NCBI GenBank assembly: GCA_030635415.1
Contig: DAOVYW010000126.1
Span: forward strand, 1-7,075
Reading direction: 5' to 3'
DNA from: Candidatus Firestoneibacteriota bacterium
GTDB lineage: Bacteria > Oederibacteriota > JAAXVQ01 > JAUVAV01
DNA: 7,075 nucleotides
Shown here: positions 5,828 through 7,075 of the stretch, one piece after another
Position numbering within the stretch: the first letter of the stretch is position 1
Layout: each line of letters opens with the position of its first letter
Position numbers and translations under genes: made by a program
The notes under the pieces: generated by a model
Told to the model about the DNA's origin: nothing
Database searches by the model: none
What the model saw: only the letters and a program-made list of their open reading frames with translations

Positions 5828-5856
5828 TCTTAACTCTGCATTTATTGTTTTACTGG

Positions 5857-5881
5857 ATTCCGGCTACAATCATGCCGGAAT
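5857..5881. repeat. REP-like hairpin, unit 1
   Basis: ATTCCGGC (5857-5864) and GCCGGAAT (5874-5881) form an 8-bp perfect stem around a 9-nt loop. The setting GGATTCC...GGAATGACG matches the general look of dispersed intergenic repeats of many bacteria (recalled, not searched). Confidence 0.6.
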
Positions 5882-5896
5882 GACGGCTAAGGCGTC

Positions 5897-5916
5897 ACCC
5901 CGGCGGAAGCCGGGGT
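5897..5916. repeat. REP-like hairpin, unit 2
   Basis: ACCCCGGC (5897-5904) and GCCGGGGT (5909-5916) form an 8-bp perfect stem with a GGAA tetraloop, preceded by GTC. It lies 15 nt after unit 1, so the two make a REP-like pair 29 nt behind the protease gene. It could slow 3' decay or end transcription weakly; no T-run follows. Confidence 0.65.
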
Positions 5917-6006
5917 CTATAAAGGCAGTGACTAATCCTCATTACGACTTTAGTGCTTTAATTATAATGAACCTAATATAATATGCTTAATCCTCCTTTC
6001 CGGCTC

Positions 6007-6035
6007 TTGATTCTGATCATCAAAGCGCGTATACT
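6007..6035 (+). promoter_or_regulatory. Sigma70-type promoter of rtcB
   Basis: TTGATT (6007-6012), a 17-nt spacer and TATACT (6030-6035) match the consensus well. The start near 6042 gives a leader of about 33 nt with AGGAG at 6061-6065. No sigma54 elements typical of enterobacterial rtcBA were seen, so expression should be housekeeping. Confidence 0.75.
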
Positions 6036-6074
6036 TTAGCCGCAGGATAATCACAGTACAAGGAGCGCATTGCC

Positions 6075-6707
6075 ATGACTCCCCCGGAATCTGAACTGCT
6101 CGAGCAACTCAGTCCTTTTAAGTGGCGCATTCCCAAAGATCGTCATCCCAAAATGCGGGTAGATGGAATAATCTACGCTTCTCCGGCCTTAATGGAGGAT
6201 ATCTTCCGCGACCAGGCCCTTAACCAGGTTATTAACGTGGCTCAACTGCCGGGGATTATACGCGCATCCCTGGCCATGCCGGATATTCACTGGGGCTATG
6301 GTTTTCCCATCGGCGGAGTGGCGGCTTTTGATATGCAAGACGGCATAGTCTCTCCCGGCGGGGTGGGATATGACATTAATTGCGGGGTGCGCCTGCTGCG
6401 CTCCAATCTTCTGGAGGGGGAAGTTGCGGGCCGCCTGCGCAATTTAATCCAGGTCCTTTATCATAATGTGCCGGCCGGAGTAGGCCGGGAAGGCCGGCTG
6501 CGGCTTAAGGCCAGCCAATTGCCACGGGTACTGGAACAAGGCTCACACTGGGCAATTCATCAGGGATACGGATGGCAGGAGGATCTTGAACGTACCGAAG
6601 ATCAGGGACGCCTGCGGAACGCGGACAGCAGCCTGGTCAGCCCACGTGCCATGGAGCGCGGACTCAACCAGCTTGGCACCCTGGGTTCGGGCAATCATTA
6701 TCTGTGA
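6075..6707 (+). CDS. rtcB: RNA-splicing ligase RtcB, N-terminal part (frame broken by stop codons)
   Basis: RtcB joins RNA 2',3'-cyclic phosphate (or 3'-phosphate) ends to 5'-OH ends using GTP and Mn2+, in tRNA and RNA repair. These 210 residues match the N-terminal half of the usual ~480-residue enzyme, including AMPDIHWGYGFPIGGV, the metal-binding D-I-N-C (Asp100, Cys103) and GTLGSGNHYL (Asn207, His208). By spacing these equal Asp95, Cys98, Asn202 and His203 of the Pyrococcus horikoshii enzyme. ATG 6075 has AGGAG at 9-nt spacing and a strong promoter. Translation ends at TGA 6705, precisely where the active-site Glu (Glu206 in Pyrococcus) should be. The rest of the protein continues in the same frame. 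This fragment alone lacks several metal ligands and the GMP-accepting His, so it cannot be an active ligase. Confidence 0.9.
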   Translation: MTPPESELLEQLSPFKWRIPKDRHPKMRVDGIIYASPALMEDIFRDQALNQVINVAQLPGIIRASLAMPDIHWGYGFPIGGVAAFDMQDGIVSPGGVGYDINCGVRLLRSNLLEGEVAGRLRNLIQVLYHNVPAGVGREGRLRLKASQLPRVLEQGSHWAIHQGYGWQEDLERTEDQGRLRNADSSLVSPRAMERGLNQLGTLGSGNHYL

Positions 6708-7075
6708 TTTTAATTAGTGGTTGGTTTGTATGATTCTTGGGCTGCCGCGATTTTGGGCCTCTTCAAAGGTCAGGTGACTCTCATGATCCATTGCGGATCC
6801 CGGGGCCTGGGTTATCAAGTCTGCGAGGATTCCCTGGGAGTCCTCCGGCGGTCTGCGTCCAAGTACTGTCTCGACCTTCCGGACCGCCAGTTAGCTTGTG
6901 CGCCCATCCCGTCCCCGGAAGGACAGAATTATTTAAATAGTATGGCCGCCGCCGCTAATTACGCCTGGGCCAACCGGCAATGCATCACACATTGGGCGCG
7001 GGAATCGTTCGAACAAGTATTCCGCCAATCGGCGGAAAAACTTGGCCTGCACATGGTCTACGATGTGGCTCATAA
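6708..7075 (+). pseudogene. rtcB: RtcB, C-terminal continuation after in-frame stops (partial at right edge)
   Basis: After TGA 6705-6707 comes TTT and a second in-frame stop, TAA 6711-6713. From about 6729 the same frame again reads as typical RtcB: GLFKGQVTLMIHCGSRGLGY, LPDRQLACAP, ANRQCITHW and YDVAH at the window edge. The His of MIHCGSRG falls at codon 239, exactly 31 codons after His208, the same distance as between His203 and His234 in Pyrococcus, so there is no net insertion or deletion. Only the eight codons at 6705-6728 differ strongly from the expected EIQVVDEI-like stretch. There is no SD or convincing start codon for separate translation of this part. I infer a recently broken gene or a local sequence error; a two-gene split enzyme is unlikely. 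Confidence 0.75.

Noticed and set aside
6705..6707. TGA read as selenocysteine or as a sense codon in rtcB
   Set aside because: A second, different stop (TAA) follows two codons later, the expected residue is Glu, and the other genes end normally at TAA, TAG or TGA.
6737..6940. Plus-strand 67-codon frame
   Set aside because: It is out of frame with the clearly conserved RtcB C-terminal reading of the same bases.

Overview
The window looks like a piece of a genome from an uncultivated, Gram-negative-type bacterium. It encodes two proteins with Sec signal peptides, an ECF sigma/anti-sigma pair with a Spy/CpxP-like periplasmic protein, strong Shine-Dalgarno (SD) sites and canonical housekeeping promoters. 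From memory only, the long exported protein with the HIQDLHCN motif resembles hypothetical proteins of Candidatus Omnitrophota and relatives. The scattered intergenic palindromes fit that kind of genome too. No tRNA, rRNA, CRISPR array, transposase or integrase was seen.

Left part (1-1695, minus strand): one uninterrupted reading frame runs off the left edge. It encodes a secreted protein of at least 565 residues that I tentatively relate to the TIKI/TraB/ChaN/EreA-like fold. A 28-bp perfect palindrome (636-663) sits inside the gene and is translated in frame. The gene has a near-perfect sigma70-type promoter (1736-1764) and is divergent from the next cluster.

Middle-left (1909-3604, plus strand): ECF sigma factor, overlapping zinc-finger anti-sigma factor, a possible 29-codon basic ORF behind a perfect 12-nt SD, and a Spy/CpxP-like periplasmic protein. 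A GC-rich hairpin closes the cluster. This is the usual layout of an envelope-stress or metal-stress circuit: the anti-sigma protein holds the sigma factor at the membrane, and the periplasmic protein is either a sensor or an effector chaperone.

Middle-right (3638-5827, plus strand): a clear promoter, a 47-residue ORF whose stop overlaps the start of a PilZ-domain (c-di-GMP) protein, then a CPBP-family intramembrane protease with a long N-terminal extension and a TTG start. The gap before the protease holds a 16-bp perfect palindrome.

Right part (5857-7075): a pair of REP-like hairpins, a strong promoter, and rtcB (RNA-splicing ligase). rtcB is broken by two in-frame stop codons (TGA at 6705, TAA at 6711), the first exactly at the expected active-site Glu codon, although the rest of the protein continues colinearly in the same frame to the window edge. 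It is either a very young pseudogene or a sequence error.
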